Assembly (NCBI GenBank): GCA_905182575.1
Contig: CAJJCA010000006.1
Span: forward strand, 1-64,000
Origin: an uncultured Flavobacteriaceae bacterium
GTDB lineage: Bacteria > Bacteroidota > Bacteroidia > Flavobacteriales > Flavobacteriaceae
DNA length: 64,000 nucleotides
Reading direction: 5' to 3'
Shown: positions 17,305 to 26,870 of the stretch, piece after piece
Position numbering within the stretch: the first letter of the stretch is position 1
Layout: the number at the start of each line of letters is the position of its first letter
Made by a program: the position numbers and the translations under genes
Notes under the pieces: model-generated
Told to the model about the DNA's origin: nothing
Database searches by the model: none
What the model saw: the letters and a program-made list of their open reading frames with translations, nothing else

Positions 17305-18153
17305 TTATGCCTCTTTAGAACCTTCAACTGCATCAGTTGATGTTTCTTCTTTTGTTTCGGTTTTGACTTCAGGAGCCTTCTCAACTGGAGTTTCAGCCTT
17401 AGCTTCAACTGGTGCAGTAGCAGGAGCGACTTGTTCTTCGCTACCTTGTTGAACTTCTTTGTCTTTCTTACGTTCTTGAAGTCCTTCAGCCAATGCATCA
17501 GTAACAAGAGTCATGATTTTATCAATAGACTTAGTTGCATCATCATTAGATGGAATTACATATTCCACTTGTCTTGGGTCTGAATTGGTATCCACCATTG
17601 CGAAAATCGGAATTTTAAGCTTTTGCGCTTCTCTAATTGCAATGTGTTCTCTTTTGATATCAACGACAAACAACGCGCCTGGAAGACGAGTCATTTCGGT
17701 AATCGAACCTAAGTTTTTTTCCAATTTAGCACGAAGACGACTTACTTGAAGTTTCTCTTTTTTGGAAAGAGTTTCAAAAGTACCGTCTTTTTTCATACGG
17801 TCAATCGCAGCCATTTTTTTAACTGCTTTACGAATGGTAACAAAGTTTGTCAACATCCCACCAGGCCAGCGCTCAGTGATGTATGGCATGTTTACTTTAG
17901 CAGCAGATTTAGACACAATGTCTTTCGCTTGTTTTTTTGTAGCAACAAAAAGGATTTTTCTTCCAGATGCAGCAATTTTCTTGAGGGCTTCAGAAGCTTC
18001 CTCAATCTTTGCTACAGTTTTGTAAAGACTAATAATGTGAATTCCATTACGCTCCATATAGATATAAGGAGCCATGTTTGGATTCCATTTGCGGGTTAGA
18101 TGCCCAAAATGAACGCCTGCGTTAAGCAGGTCTTTTACAGTAGTTTGTGCCAT
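17305..18153 (-). CDS. rpsB: 30S ribosomal protein S2 with extended acidic/Ala tail
   Basis: The track ORF begins at 18186, but MAQTTVKDLLNAGVHFGHLTRKWNPNMAPYI at 18153 is the family start. The S2 signatures NPNMAPYI, RWPGGMLTNF and PGALFVVDIKREHIAIREAQKL are clear. Residues from about 225 to 282 are a low-complexity tail of Glu, Lys, Ala and Thr, beyond the usual core of about 230-250 residues. S2 joins the 30S subunit late. It is in the order rplM-rpsI-rpsB-tsf, with a 145-base gap after rpsI. Confidence 0.95.
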   Translation of the reverse strand: MAQTTVKDLLNAGVHFGHLTRKWNPNMAPYIYMERNGIHIISLYKTVAKIEEASEALKKIAASGRKILFVATKKQAKDIVSKSAAKVNMPYITERWPGGMLTNFVTIRKAVKKMAAIDRMKKDGTFETLSKKEKLQVSRLRAKLEKNLGSITEMTRLPGALFVVDIKREHIAIREAQKLKIPIFAMVDTNSDPRQVEYVIPSNDDATKSIDKIMTLVTDALAEGLQERKKDKEVQQGSEEQVAPATAPVEAKAETPVEKAPEVKTETKEETSTDAVEGSKEA

Positions 18154-18298
18154 AGTTGTTAGTTTACGTTCCCTTGTGTGTAGCAATAAACTCGAAAGTT
18201 TATTTAGATGCTAAACTAGTATCCGCCTTAGCGGTTTAAGCAACAGATTATTTAATAAATTAATGAACTGATTATCTTTCTTAAAACAAAAGTAATTT

Positions 18299-18685
18299 TT
18301 AACGTTTCGAGAATTGATACTTTTTTCTTGCCTTTTTCTGACCGAATTTCTTTCTTTCCACCATACGGGGATCACGAGTAAGCAATCCTTCTGGTTTAAG
18401 AACCAAACGGTGCTCTGCATCGATTTTACACAACGCTCTAGAAATTGCTAAACGAATTGCTTCAGCTTGACCATTTGTTCCACCACCTTTAACAGTGATT
18501 TTTAGATCGTAACTTCCTTCGTTTTCGGTTAATAAAAGAGGCTGGTTTACTTTATATTGTAATGTAGCTGTTGGAAAAAACTGTAAATAATCTTTTTTAT
18601 TTACTGTAATATTTCCTTTTCCCTCAGAGAGGAATAGACGAGCTACAGATGTTTTTCTTCTACCAATGGTGTGAATAACTTCCAT
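18299..18685 (-). CDS. rpsI: 30S ribosomal protein S9
   Basis: This 128-residue protein reads MEVIHTIGRRKTSVARLFLSEGKGNITVNKKDYLQFFP. It then has the S9 signature GGGTNGQAEAIRLAISRAL and ends in RKKFGQKKARKKYQFSKR, where the basic C-terminus reaches the P-site tRNA. The start shares one base with the rplM stop, so the two genes are tightly coupled. Confidence 0.96.
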   Translation of the reverse strand: MEVIHTIGRRKTSVARLFLSEGKGNITVNKKDYLQFFPTATLQYKVNQPLLLTENEGSYDLKITVKGGGTNGQAEAIRLAISRALCKIDAEHRLVLKPEGLLTRDPRMVERKKFGQKKARKKYQFSKR

Positions 18686-19140
18686 TATATGAGTTCGTTA
18701 ATGTTAATTGTCTTAGGTTTTTGTGCTTCGTGATTGTGCTCACTTCCGATAATTACTCTAAGGTTTCTGTATATTTCAGCTCCTAATTTGTTTTTTGGAA
18801 GCATTCCTTTAATCGCATGTTCAACCAACCTTCTTGCATCTTTCGCTTGAAGCTGTTCTGCATTAAGGAAACGTTGTCCACCAGGATATCCTGTGTGACG
18901 AACGTATTGTTTTTGCTTCCACTTATCACCAGATAGTAATACTTTTTCAGCATTGATAACAATAACATTGTCTCCACAATCTACGTGAGGAGTGAAATTT
19001 GTCTTGTGTTTTCCTCTTAAATAAATTGCTGCTATTGAAGCAGTTCTACCGAGTGGAAGGTTGCCTGCATCGATCACTACCCATTGTTTATCAACGGTTT
19101 GAGCATTTGCAGAGATTGTCTTATAACTTAATGTATTCAC
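18685..19140 (-). CDS. rplM: 50S ribosomal protein L13
   Basis: This 151-residue protein begins MNTLSYKTISANAQTVDKQWVVIDAGNLPLGRTASIAAIYLRGKHK. It has the L13 signature AEQLQAKDARRLVEHAIKGMLPKNKLG. It is the first gene of the L13-S9 operon, with an exact TAnnTTTG promoter 34 bases upstream. L13 is an early assembly protein that binds the 5' part of 23S rRNA. Confidence 0.96.
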   Translation of the reverse strand: MNTLSYKTISANAQTVDKQWVVIDAGNLPLGRTASIAAIYLRGKHKTNFTPHVDCGDNVIVINAEKVLLSGDKWKQKQYVRHTGYPGGQRFLNAEQLQAKDARRLVEHAIKGMLPKNKLGAEIYRNLRVIIGSEHNHEAQKPKTININELI

Positions 19141-19173
19141 AACTTTATGTTTTAATCATCCTTTTCAGGGGTG

Positions 19174-19203
19174 CAAATGTACAATTATTCCCTTTTTACC
19201 AAA
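19174..19203 (-). promoter_or_regulatory. Bacteroidota-type promoter for rplM-rpsI
   Basis: On the minus strand TTTG (19203-19200) is followed after 18 bases by TACATTTG (19181-19174), a perfect TAnnTTTG. The rplM start is 33 bases further. Confidence 0.7.
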
Positions 19204-19320
19204 AGTCTTTTTTGGTTTTTTTTTATAAAAGAATTATTTTTTAGCTTAATGATTTATATTTTGACTTATTTATTACTCAAAATTATATTGTTTTAACCCC
19301 TGCTTGAATAAAAATACCTA
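19204..19320. other. Intergenic between rplM promoter and polA end
   Basis: These 117 AT-rich bases separate two minus-strand genes. I see no ORF, hairpin with a clear stem, or RNA gene. Confidence 0.5.
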
Positions 19321-22148
19321 TCAATGGGCCTCTAACCAATCGTTTCCAAACCCGATGTCAACGACCAGGGGAATCAGAAAGTTTAAATGCATTTTCCATT
19401 TCAGATTTTATCATTTTTTCAAAACCTTCTTTTTCTGTTTTTAAAACATCAAAGACAAGTTCATCATGAACCTGTAGCAACATTCTTGATTTCCAATTTT
19501 CAGCTTTGATTTTCTTTTGAATTGAAATCATTGCAATTTTGATAATATCTGCTGGCGCTTCCTTGAATGGGAGCGTTTACAGCATTTCTTTCAGCGGCTC
19601 CTCGAACTACTGCATTTTGAGAATTGATGTCTCTCAAATAGCGCCTTCTTCCCAGTACGGTTTCAACATAGCCATTATCACGAGCAAAATTAATTTGACT
19701 GGCAATATATTCCCTAAGTTTAGGATAGCTTTCATAATAAGTTTCGATCAATTCTTTTGATTCACCCCGACTGAGATCGGTTTGCTGACTAAGACCAAAG
19801 GCCGATACGCCATAGACAATTCCAAAGTTGACTGTTTTTGCATTGCTTCTTTGTTCGCGTGTAACTTCTTCCAGCGGAACATTGAAGACACGAGAGGCAG
19901 TTGCAGCATGAATGTCTTCATTGTTTTTAAATGCATTAACCATTGAAGGATCTTCGCTTAAAGCGGCAATAATCCTTAACTCTATTTGCGAATAATCTGA
20001 TGCCATCAATACATGATCACTGTCTCTGGGAATAAAAGCTTTTCGCACTTCTTGCCCCCTGAGTGTTCTGATGGGAATATTTTGTAAATTAGGCTTGTTA
20101 CTGCTGAGCCTTCCGGTAGCAGCCACTGCTTGGTTATATATGGTGTGAATTCTTCCCGTTTGAGGATTAACTTCCTGTGGCAGGGCGGTTACATAAGTGC
20201 TTTGTAGCTTTTGTAAAGAACGCCATTCCGTAATCTCAGAAATTATCAGGTGGTCTTTGGCCAGGTAAGACAAAACATCCTCCGCAGTTGAATATTGACC
20301 TGTTTTCGTTTTCTTGGGTTTGTCAACCAGTTTGAGCTTTTCAAACAATACCACCCCCAACTGTTTTGGAGAAGCGAGGTTAAATTCTTCCCCAGCTTTT
20401 TCGAAAATACTTTTTTCTAGCCTTGCAATGTCTTCCGCCAAGACTTTAGAAAGTTTATCTAAAAATGCTACATTTAAATTAATTCCTTCTGCTTCCATTG
20501 CAGTCAGAACCTCCACCAAAGGCAGTTCAACATCCTTAAATAGTGAATGGGTATTTGCAGCTTCTAGTTCCTTTTCAAAATGGTGTTTAAGTTGCAGTGT
20601 GATGTCTGCATCTTCAACCGCATATTCGGTTTGTTTAATTAAATCAACATCACGCATGTTGCCCTGACCTTTCCCCTTTTTACCGATCAGATCCGTTATG
20701 GGTTGAGGACTATAGTTAAGATAAGTTTCTGACAAAACATCCATGTTGTGTCGCATGTCAGGATTGATCAAATAATGCGCGATCATGGTGTCGTATAAAG
20801 GACCCGAAACTTCAAGTTTGTATTTGCGTAATACTTTTAAGTCGTATTTAAGGTTATGCCCAACTTTTTCAATTTGGTCATTTTCAAAAAAGGGTCTAAA
20901 CTGTTCAATGATTTTTTGAGCCTCTTCAAAATCTTCAGGAAAGGCTACGTAATATCCCTTATGAATTTCCCAGCTAAAAGCAATCCCAACCAATTCGGCT
21001 TGAAGGGCATCGAGACCTGTGGTTTCAGTGTCGAAACAAACTGATTTTTGGGACAATAGTTTTTGTAATAATATGGACCTCCCAACATTAGAGTCAATCA
21101 ATTGATATTCATGCGCGATTGCATTTTGATCTTTTTTTGTTGCTTCCTCAGATTCAATGTTTCCTTGACCAGGAGGAGGATTAAACAAATCAAACTGAGG
21201 AGAAGCGGAAGCTTTAGGGGTCTTCTTTTCAACAAGCACCTCCTGAGTAACTTCAGCCGTACCCGAATTGAAAATCTTATTGATGCTCTCCTGCATTCGG
21301 CGAAACTCCAATTCTTCAAAAACAACACCCACTGCATTTAGGTCAGGAGTGGATAGTTCATAATCATTAGCATTAAATTGAACAGGAACATCAGTGATTA
21401 TGGTTGCTAATTTTTTTGAGAGAATACCAAGTTCTTTATTGGCTTCGATTTTCTCTTTTAATTTTCCTTTAACTTTGTCTACATTCTCTAAAAGGACTTC
21501 CATGCTTCCAAATTCTTTTAGAAATTTCTTGGCTGTTTTTTCTCCAACACCTGGTAAGCCAGGGATGTTGTCTACACTGTCGCCCATCATTCCCAAATAG
21601 TCGATTACCTGCTCGGGGCGATCTATTTCAAACTTGGCTTGAACTTCGGGAACTCCCCATATTTCAATACCATTTCCCATTCTCGCAGGTCGGTACATAA
21701 AAATATTTTCAGAAACTAATTGTGCAAAATCTTTATCTGGAGTAACCATAAAGGTTTTAAACCCTTCTTTTTCAGCTTGTTTGGCAAGGGTTCCAATAAC
21801 ATCATCTGCTTCAAATCCCTCTTTCACCACCACAGGAATGTGCATGGCATTTAATATTTTCTGAATGTAAGGAACAGCAATTGAAATTGCTTCAGGCGTT
21901 TCATCACGGTTGGCTTTATAGTCATCAAACATCTCTTTTCTGATGTGAGAACCTCCCTTGTCAAAACAAACCGCAAGATGATCTGGACGCTCTCTTTTAA
22001 TTACATCTAATAAGGAGTTCATAAAGCCCATAATGGCAGAAGTGTCCATCCCTTTGGAGTTGATCCTAGGGTTTTTAATAAAAGCATAATATCCTCTGAA
22101 AATCAGAGCGAAAGCATCGAGAAGAAATAGTCGTTTTTTAGAGCTCAT
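19321..22148 (-). CDS. polA: DNA polymerase I, frameshifted near the C-terminus
   Basis: The protein has about 940 residues in three domains. The 5'-3' exonuclease (RLFLLDAFALIFRGYYAF; FEADDVIGTLA) is followed by a 3'-5' exonuclease with CFDTETTGLDALQAELVGIAFSW, so the DxE motif is intact. The polymerase domain has SDYSQIELRIIAALS (motif A), RSNAKTVNFGIVYG (motif B) and QVHDELVFDV (motif C). The track ORF ends early at 19500. Removing one C near 19558 (restoring QGSAADIIKIAM) and one A near 19377 (restoring LSVPLVVDIGFGNDWLEAH) recovers the normal end at 19321. Pol I is a core repair and replication enzyme, so error is more likely than loss. Confidence 0.95.
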
Positions 22149-22207
22149 GGATATATTTGATTAAAAATAAACAAAGCCAGTGGATATAAAAATGCTGGAG
22201 GAAAGAT

Positions 22208-23965
22208 TTATAGTAAAGTCTTAATTTTTTTTGCAATTCCTTCGGCATCAAGTCCTAAATCCTTGAAGAGTTCAGGGGTTGTTCCATGAGAGATAAAGTC
22301 ATCTGGAATTCCCATAAGCACAGTCTTTACTTTATATTTATTGACTGAAGCAAATTCGAGAACGGCACTTCCGGCTCCGCCGCTAACGGCTCCATCTTCA
22401 ATAATAAGTATTGACTTGTATTTTTTAAAAACTTCGTGAAGCATTTTTTCGTCAAGTGGTTTTACGTAGGCTAAATCATAGTGAGCGATTCGAATCTTTT
22501 CGCTTATTAGATCAATGGCTTCTTTTACTTGTAAGGCGATTGTTCCCAAACTAATTATTCCAATTTCACTTCCCTCTTTTAAACATTTTCCTTTTCCAAA
22601 TTCAACTTTTTCGAAAGGGAGTTCCCAGTTTACGAGCTTTCCATATCCTCTGGGATATCGGATTGCTAAAGGCTGGTTCAGATCTAATTGCGCAGTATAC
22701 AATAAATTTCGTAAATCGATTTCATCTTTGGGTGCAGCAACAATAATGTTTGGAATACACCTCAAGTAAGCAATATCAAAAACACCGTGGTGAGAAGGCC
22801 CATCATTTCCTACCAAACCTGCGCGATCTACACAAAAAATAACGGCCAAATTTTGCAAAGCAACATCGTGTATGACTTGATCATAAGCACGTTGTAAAAA
22901 CGTGGAATAAATGGCACAAAACGGAACATATCCCTGAGTTGCCATTCCAGCAGCAAGCGTCACCGCATGTTGCTCGGCAATTCCCACATCAAAGCATCTT
23001 TCGGGAAACGCAGTCATCATCAGGTTCAACGAGCTTCCAGAGGGCATGGCTGGAGTGATGGCGACGATCTTATCATTTTTTGCAGCCAATGCTACCAGAG
23101 TTTTTCCAAAAACATCTTGGTATTTGCTTTCTCCCGTTGCAATTTTTTTATTTATTTTTCCAGTTAAAGGATCAAATTTTCCAGGTGCATGGTACTTTAC
23201 TTGATCTTGTTCTGCGAGTGGAAGTCCTTTTCCTTTTGTTGTGATCACATGAAGCAATCGAGGTCCTTTGATATTTTTTTGTTCTTCTAAAGAAATTTTT
23301 AAAGCAGCCAAATCATGTCCGTCTACAGGGCCACTAAAAGGAATGCTTAAGGCCTCGAAAAAATTTTGAACTGATTCCGATTCTTGTTTTACTTTTTCGA
23401 AATATTTTTTTAATGCACCTACACTTGGATCAATTCCAATGGCATTATCATTTAGAATCACCAAAACATTTGCATCTGTTGTGCCCAAATGATTTAGGGC
23501 CTCCAATGCCATACCTCCAGCAACCGAAGCGTCTCCAATAATGGCGATGTGATGGGTTTCGGTTTCTCCACTCAATTGGTTGGCCAATGCCATCCCTAAT
23601 GCAGCTGAGATTGAGGTCGAAGCGTGTCCTGTGCCAAAGGCATCATACTCGCTTTCATCTCTTTTTGGGAAACCGCTAATTCCATTTTTTTGCCGAAGTG
23701 TCTTAAAAGAATCTCTTCTTCCTGTTAATATTTTATGTCCATAGGCTTGGTGTCCAACATCCCAAATCAAAAGGTCTTTGGGGGTGTTAAAAACATAATG
23801 AAGTAATAAGGTCAGTTCGACTACTCCTAAGCTAGCGCCGAGATGTCCTTCGTTTTCAGAAACGACCCTGATGATGTATTCCCGCAACTCATCTGCCAAC
23901 CCATGGAGTTGGTCCAGCGATAGTTTACGCAAGTCTTTAGGACTTTGTATTTTGGACAAAAGCAT
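22208..23965 (-). CDS. dxs: 1-deoxy-D-xylulose-5-phosphate synthase
   Basis: This thiamine-diphosphate enzyme of about 585 residues joins pyruvate and glyceraldehyde-3-phosphate as the first MEP-pathway step. Seen motifs: EGHLGASLGVVELTLLLHYVF, WDVGHQAYGHKILTGRR, IGDASVAGGMALEALNHLG...NDNAIGID (the ThDP site), and DVGIAEQHAVTLAAGMA (the transketolase Glu). The track starts at a TTG at 23995, but MLLSKIQSPKDLRKL at the ATG 23965 matches the family start and lies just after a TAnnTTTG box. The MEP product feeds the polyprenyl synthase and lycopene cyclase found elsewhere in the window. Confidence 0.94.
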   Translation of the reverse strand: MLLSKIQSPKDLRKLSLDQLHGLADELREYIIRVVSENEGHLGASLGVVELTLLLHYVFNTPKDLLIWDVGHQAYGHKILTGRRDSFKTLRQKNGISGFPKRDESEYDAFGTGHASTSISAALGMALANQLSGETETHHIAIIGDASVAGGMALEALNHLGTTDANVLVILNDNAIGIDPSVGALKKYFEKVKQESESVQNFFEALSIPFSGPVDGHDLAALKISLEEQKNIKGPRLLHVITTKGKGLPLAEQDQVKYHAPGKFDPLTGKINKKIATGESKYQDVFGKTLVALAAKNDKIVAITPAMPSGSSLNLMMTAFPERCFDVGIAEQHAVTLAAGMATQGYVPFCAIYSTFLQRAYDQVIHDVALQNLAVIFCVDRAGLVGNDGPSHHGVFDIAYLRCIPNIIVAAPKDEIDLRNLLYTAQLDLNQPLAIRYPRGYGKLVNWELPFEKVEFGKGKCLKEGSEIGIISLGTIALQVKEAIDLISEKIRIAHYDLAYVKPLDEKMLHEVFKKYKSILIIEDGAVSGGAGSAVLEFASVNKYKVKTVLMGIPDDFISHGTTPELFKDLGLDAEGIAKKIKTLL

Positions 23966-23969
23966 TTCA

Positions 23970-23977
23970 CAAAGATA
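23970..23977 (-). promoter_or_regulatory. -7 promoter element only 4 bases from the dxs ATG
   Basis: TATCTTTG (minus strand, 23977-23970) matches TAnnTTTG and is four bases from the ATG at 23965. Transcription would start at or next to the start codon, implying a leaderless or nearly leaderless mRNA. Confidence 0.5.
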
Positions 23978-24021
23978 AGGTTTCGTTTGTTCCAACTTAC
24001 GGTGTTTTGTAAATTCACCTC

Positions 24022-24465
24022 ATGGAAATACGATTAGATGACAATTACTTTATGAAACAAGCACTCATTGAAGCTCAAAAGGCTTATGAATCTGACGAAG
24101 TTCCAGTAGGAGCAGTGGTGGTAGTTGATCAAAAAATAATTGCAAGAGCTCACAACCTGACCGAGCGATTGACAGATGTTACGGCACATGCTGAAATGCA
24201 AGCCATTACTTCAGCGGCAAATTTCTTGAATGGGAAATATTTGAAAGGATGTACTATTTATGTAACCCTTGAGCCATGTGTGATGTGCTTGGGTGCGCTC
24301 TATTGGTCACAATTGAGCCGTATTGTTTTTGGCGCATCCGATCCCAAACGGGGATTTCTTCAGGCGAATTTAAGTCCACACCCAAAAACGACAGTTGAGA
24401 AAGGAGTTATGGAAAATGAAGCTTCAGAGTTGTTAAATACTTTTTTTAGAAGTAAGCGGAAATAA
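24022..24465 (+). CDS. tadA: tRNA-specific adenosine deaminase TadA
   Basis: This 147-residue cytidine-deaminase-fold enzyme has DEVPVGAVVV, then THAEMQAI-like TAHAEMQAI (zinc His and catalytic Glu), and LEPCVMCLGAL (the two zinc Cys). The TadA-specific FGASDPKRGF follows. It makes inosine at wobble position 34 of tRNA-Arg(ACG). It is divergent from dxs, with 56 bases between the starts, so their promoters overlap. A weaker TAAATTCA box lies four bases before the ATG, mirroring dxs. Confidence 0.94.
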   Translation: MEIRLDDNYFMKQALIEAQKAYESDEVPVGAVVVVDQKIIARAHNLTERLTDVTAHAEMQAITSAANFLNGKYLKGCTIYVTLEPCVMCLGALYWSQLSRIVFGASDPKRGFLQANLSPHPKTTVEKGVMENEASELLNTFFRSKRK

Positions 24466-24513
24466 AAAAAGCCTTCCAATTGGAACCTTTGTGTTTGTAG
24501 TCTTAATGTATGA

Positions 24514-24705
24514 TTATAATAGAGCGATTTGAGAAGCTTGCTTCCCTTTATTACCCTCTTCTTCAACATATTCAACTTTATCACCCTCTTGGAGTGTTAG
24601 CCCATTAAGGGCAGAAACGTGAACAAATACATCCTCAGATGTTTCGTCGTTTGTAATGAAACCATAACCTTTGGATCCATTAAAAAATTTAACCGTACCA
24701 GTCAT
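24514..24705 (-). CDS. Cold-shock domain protein, CspA family
   Basis: The track ORF starts at 24735, but MTGTVKFFNGSKGYGFI at 24705 is the family start, giving 63 residues. RNP1 (KGYGFI) and RNP2 (DVFVHVSAL) are both present, the nucleic-acid binding face of the five-stranded OB-fold. It ends EEGNKGKQASQIALL. It is an RNA chaperone or cold-shock protein and a single small transcription unit. Confidence 0.92.
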   Translation of the reverse strand: MTGTVKFFNGSKGYGFITNDETSEDVFVHVSALNGLTLQEGDKVEYVEEEGNKGKQASQIALL

Positions 24706-24761
24706 ATAAAATATTAATTTTTTCAAGTTACGCATTTACCATAAATTAATATAAGATTTAT

Positions 24762-25004
24762 TTACTTTTTTTGTTGTTTACTACGTATTTTATCAAAATT
24801 TTTCTGAGTAAGTGTATAATCTTCAAGCTTTTTTCCTTGCCAACGGTGCTTTAAAAAGACAGGCATAAATAAAAAAGCTCCCGCCAATACTGTGATTCCA
24901 ACTATTTTATTTCCAAGTTCGTGATCTCCAGAATTTTTAAAATAATAACCCACAAAAAGACTGATTAAGAGCATTATAAACAAGATTCGAAGAAAATATT
25001 TCAT
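24762..25004 (-). CDS. Small two-helix membrane protein, function unknown
   Basis: This 80-residue protein has two hydrophobic segments, about residues 5-21 (FLRILFIMLLISLFVGYY) and 33-50 (KIVGITVLAGAFLFMPVFL). A basic C-terminus, KKLEDYTLTQKNFDKIRSKQQKK, follows. It lies between csp and aspS on the same strand. Small proteins of this form are widespread in flavobacteria. No catalytic motif is seen. Confidence 0.7.
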   Translation of the reverse strand: MKYFLRILFIMLLISLFVGYYFKNSGDHELGNKIVGITVLAGAFLFMPVFLKHRWQGKKLEDYTLTQKNFDKIRSKQQKK

Positions 25005-25053
25005 TTTTGATTGAATTATATTGTAGGAAAAACTTTACACATAATTGATGATT

Positions 25054-26808
25054 TTACTTTTTCGGCAATAATTTTAAATAAAGTTCTTTCAATTGACTTT
25101 CATCTAAAGCTGAAGGTGCATCAATCATAATGTCGCGACCACTATTGTTTTTAGGGAAAGCAATAAAATCTCGGATGGTTTCGCTTCCACCTAAAATAGC
25201 AACCAATCGATCTAATCCCAAGGCAATTCCGCCATGAGGTGGAGCGCCATATTGGAATGCTTTCATCAAAAAACCAAACTGACTCTCGGCCTCTTCAGCA
25301 CTGAATCCAAGAAGGGAGAATATTCTTTGCTGTAATTCGGCATCGTGAATTCGAATTGATCCTCCTCCAATTTCGTTACCGTTGAGAACCAAATCGTAGG
25401 CGTTTGCATTTACTTTTCCGGGTTCAGTTTCCAATAAATCCAGATGTTCTGGTTTTGGAGCAGTGAAAGGATGGTGCATTGCATGATAACGATTGGTTTC
25501 TTCGTCCCATTCTAACAAAGGAAAATCGGTGACCCACAATGGAGCAAATTCTTCGGGATTTCTCAGTCCTTTTCTTTCAGCAATTTCAAGGCGAAGTGCA
25601 CTCAATTGACTTCGAGTTGAATGAGCATCGCCTGCCAAAACCAAAATCAAATCTCCAGGTTTGGATTGTGTTGTGACTGCCCAATCGGAAAGGTCTTCGC
25701 TTGTGAAAAACTTGTCTACAGAAGATTTAAAACTTCCATCCTCGTTGTGCTTGACCCATACCATTCCCAGCGCACCAATTTGAGGTCTTCTAACCCAATC
25801 GATAAGTGCGTCGATTTCTTTTCGTGTATAAGCTGCCCCGCCCGTAACAGCAATTCCAACAACCAGTTCTTGGCTGTCAAAAACATTAAATCCTTTATTT
25901 TTTGCCAACGTATTGAGTTCTCCGAACTCCATGCCGAACCTAATGTCGGGTTTGTCATTTCCAAAACGTTTCATGGCTTCGGCATAGGTGATTCTTGGGA
26001 AAGCTTTTAACAAAACACCTTTTATTTTTTTTAATAGATGCTTAGTCAAAGCTTCAAATTGATTCAAGATATCTTCTTGCTCTACAAAGGACATTTCACA
26101 ATCGATTTGTGTAAATTCTGGCTGACGATCTGCCCTTAAATCTTCATCTCTAAAGCATTTTACAATTTGAAAATATTTGTCAAAACCTCCCACCATCAAC
26201 AATTGCTTAAAAGTCTGAGGAGATTGGGGCAGTGCATAAAATTCTCCAGAATTCATTCTAGAAGGAACGACAAAATCTCGTGCACCTTCGGGTGTTGATT
26301 TTATTAAATAAGGAGTTTCCACATCAATAAAACCTGCCTCTGAAAGAAAATTTCGTATTTCAAGACTGACCTTGTGACGGAAAATTAAATTTTCACGTAC
26401 CGGGTTTCTTCTTAAATCTAAATATCGGTATTGCATTCGCAATTCTTCTCCACCATCAGTTTTATTTTCAATGGTAAAAGGAGGGGTTTTGGAGGCATTC
26501 AAAAGCTGAAGTTTCTCAACCAAAATTTCTATATTCCCAGTATTAATATTTGGGTTTTTTGATTCGCGTTCAATGACTTTTCCTGAAACTCTAATGACGT
26601 CTTCTCGACCCAATTCGAGGGATTTTTTAAAAACATCAGCAGGAGTTCTTTCTTCATCAAATATCAATTGAGTAATCCCATATCGGTCTCGAATATCGAC
26701 CCATACAAGAAACCCTTTGTTCCGGACTTTCTGAACCCAACCGGCTAGAGTTATCGATTGATGTTGATGAGTTTCGCGAAGCTCGCCACAGTGATGTGTT
26801 CTTAACAT
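25054..26808 (-). CDS. aspS: Aspartyl-tRNA synthetase
   Basis: This 584-residue class II synthetase has the N-terminal OB anticodon-binding domain ([24 protein letters not shown]). Motif 2 is [26 protein letters not shown] bacterial-type GAD insertion sits near residues 290-410, and motif 3 is [15 protein letters not shown] near the C-terminus. It charges tRNA-Asp. The length and GAD domain are those of bacterial AspRS. It is a complete gene without frame problems. Confidence 0.96.
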   Translation of the reverse strand: MLRTHHCGELRETHQHQSITLAGWVQKVRNKGFLVWVDIRDRYGITQLIFDEERTPADVFKKSLELGREDVIRVSGKVIERESKNPNINTGNIEILVEKLQLLNASKTPPFTIENKTDGGEELRMQYRYLDLRRNPVRENLIFRHKVSLEIRNFLSEAGFIDVETPYLIKSTPEGARDFVVPSRMNSGEFYALPQSPQTFKQLLMVGGFDKYFQIVKCFRDEDLRADRQPEFTQIDCEMSFVEQEDILNQFEALTKHLLKKIKGVLLKAFPRITYAEAMKRFGNDKPDIRFGMEFGELNTLAKNKGFNVFDSQELVVGIAVTGGAAYTRKEIDALIDWVRRPQIGALGMVWVKHNEDGSFKSSVDKFFTSEDLSDWAVTTQSKPGDLILVLAGDAHSTRSQLSALRLEIAERKGLRNPEEFAPLWVTDFPLLEWDEETNRYHAMHHPFTAPKPEHLDLLETEPGKVNANAYDLVLNGNEIGGGSIRIHDAELQQRIFSLLGFSAEEAESQFGFLMKAFQYGAPPHGGIALGLDRLVAILGGSETIRDFIAFPKNNSGRDIMIDAPSALDESQLKELYLKLLPKK

Positions 26809-26870
26809 TTTATTTGGATTAGGTACAAAGGTAATAAGAACCTACTTTTCTTTTAAGCCTTAATTACATT

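Noticed and set aside
24466-24490. TTCCAATTGGAA palindrome as terminator between tadA and csp
   Set aside because: The perfect palindrome leaves no loop and the U tract is not clear, so I did not call it.
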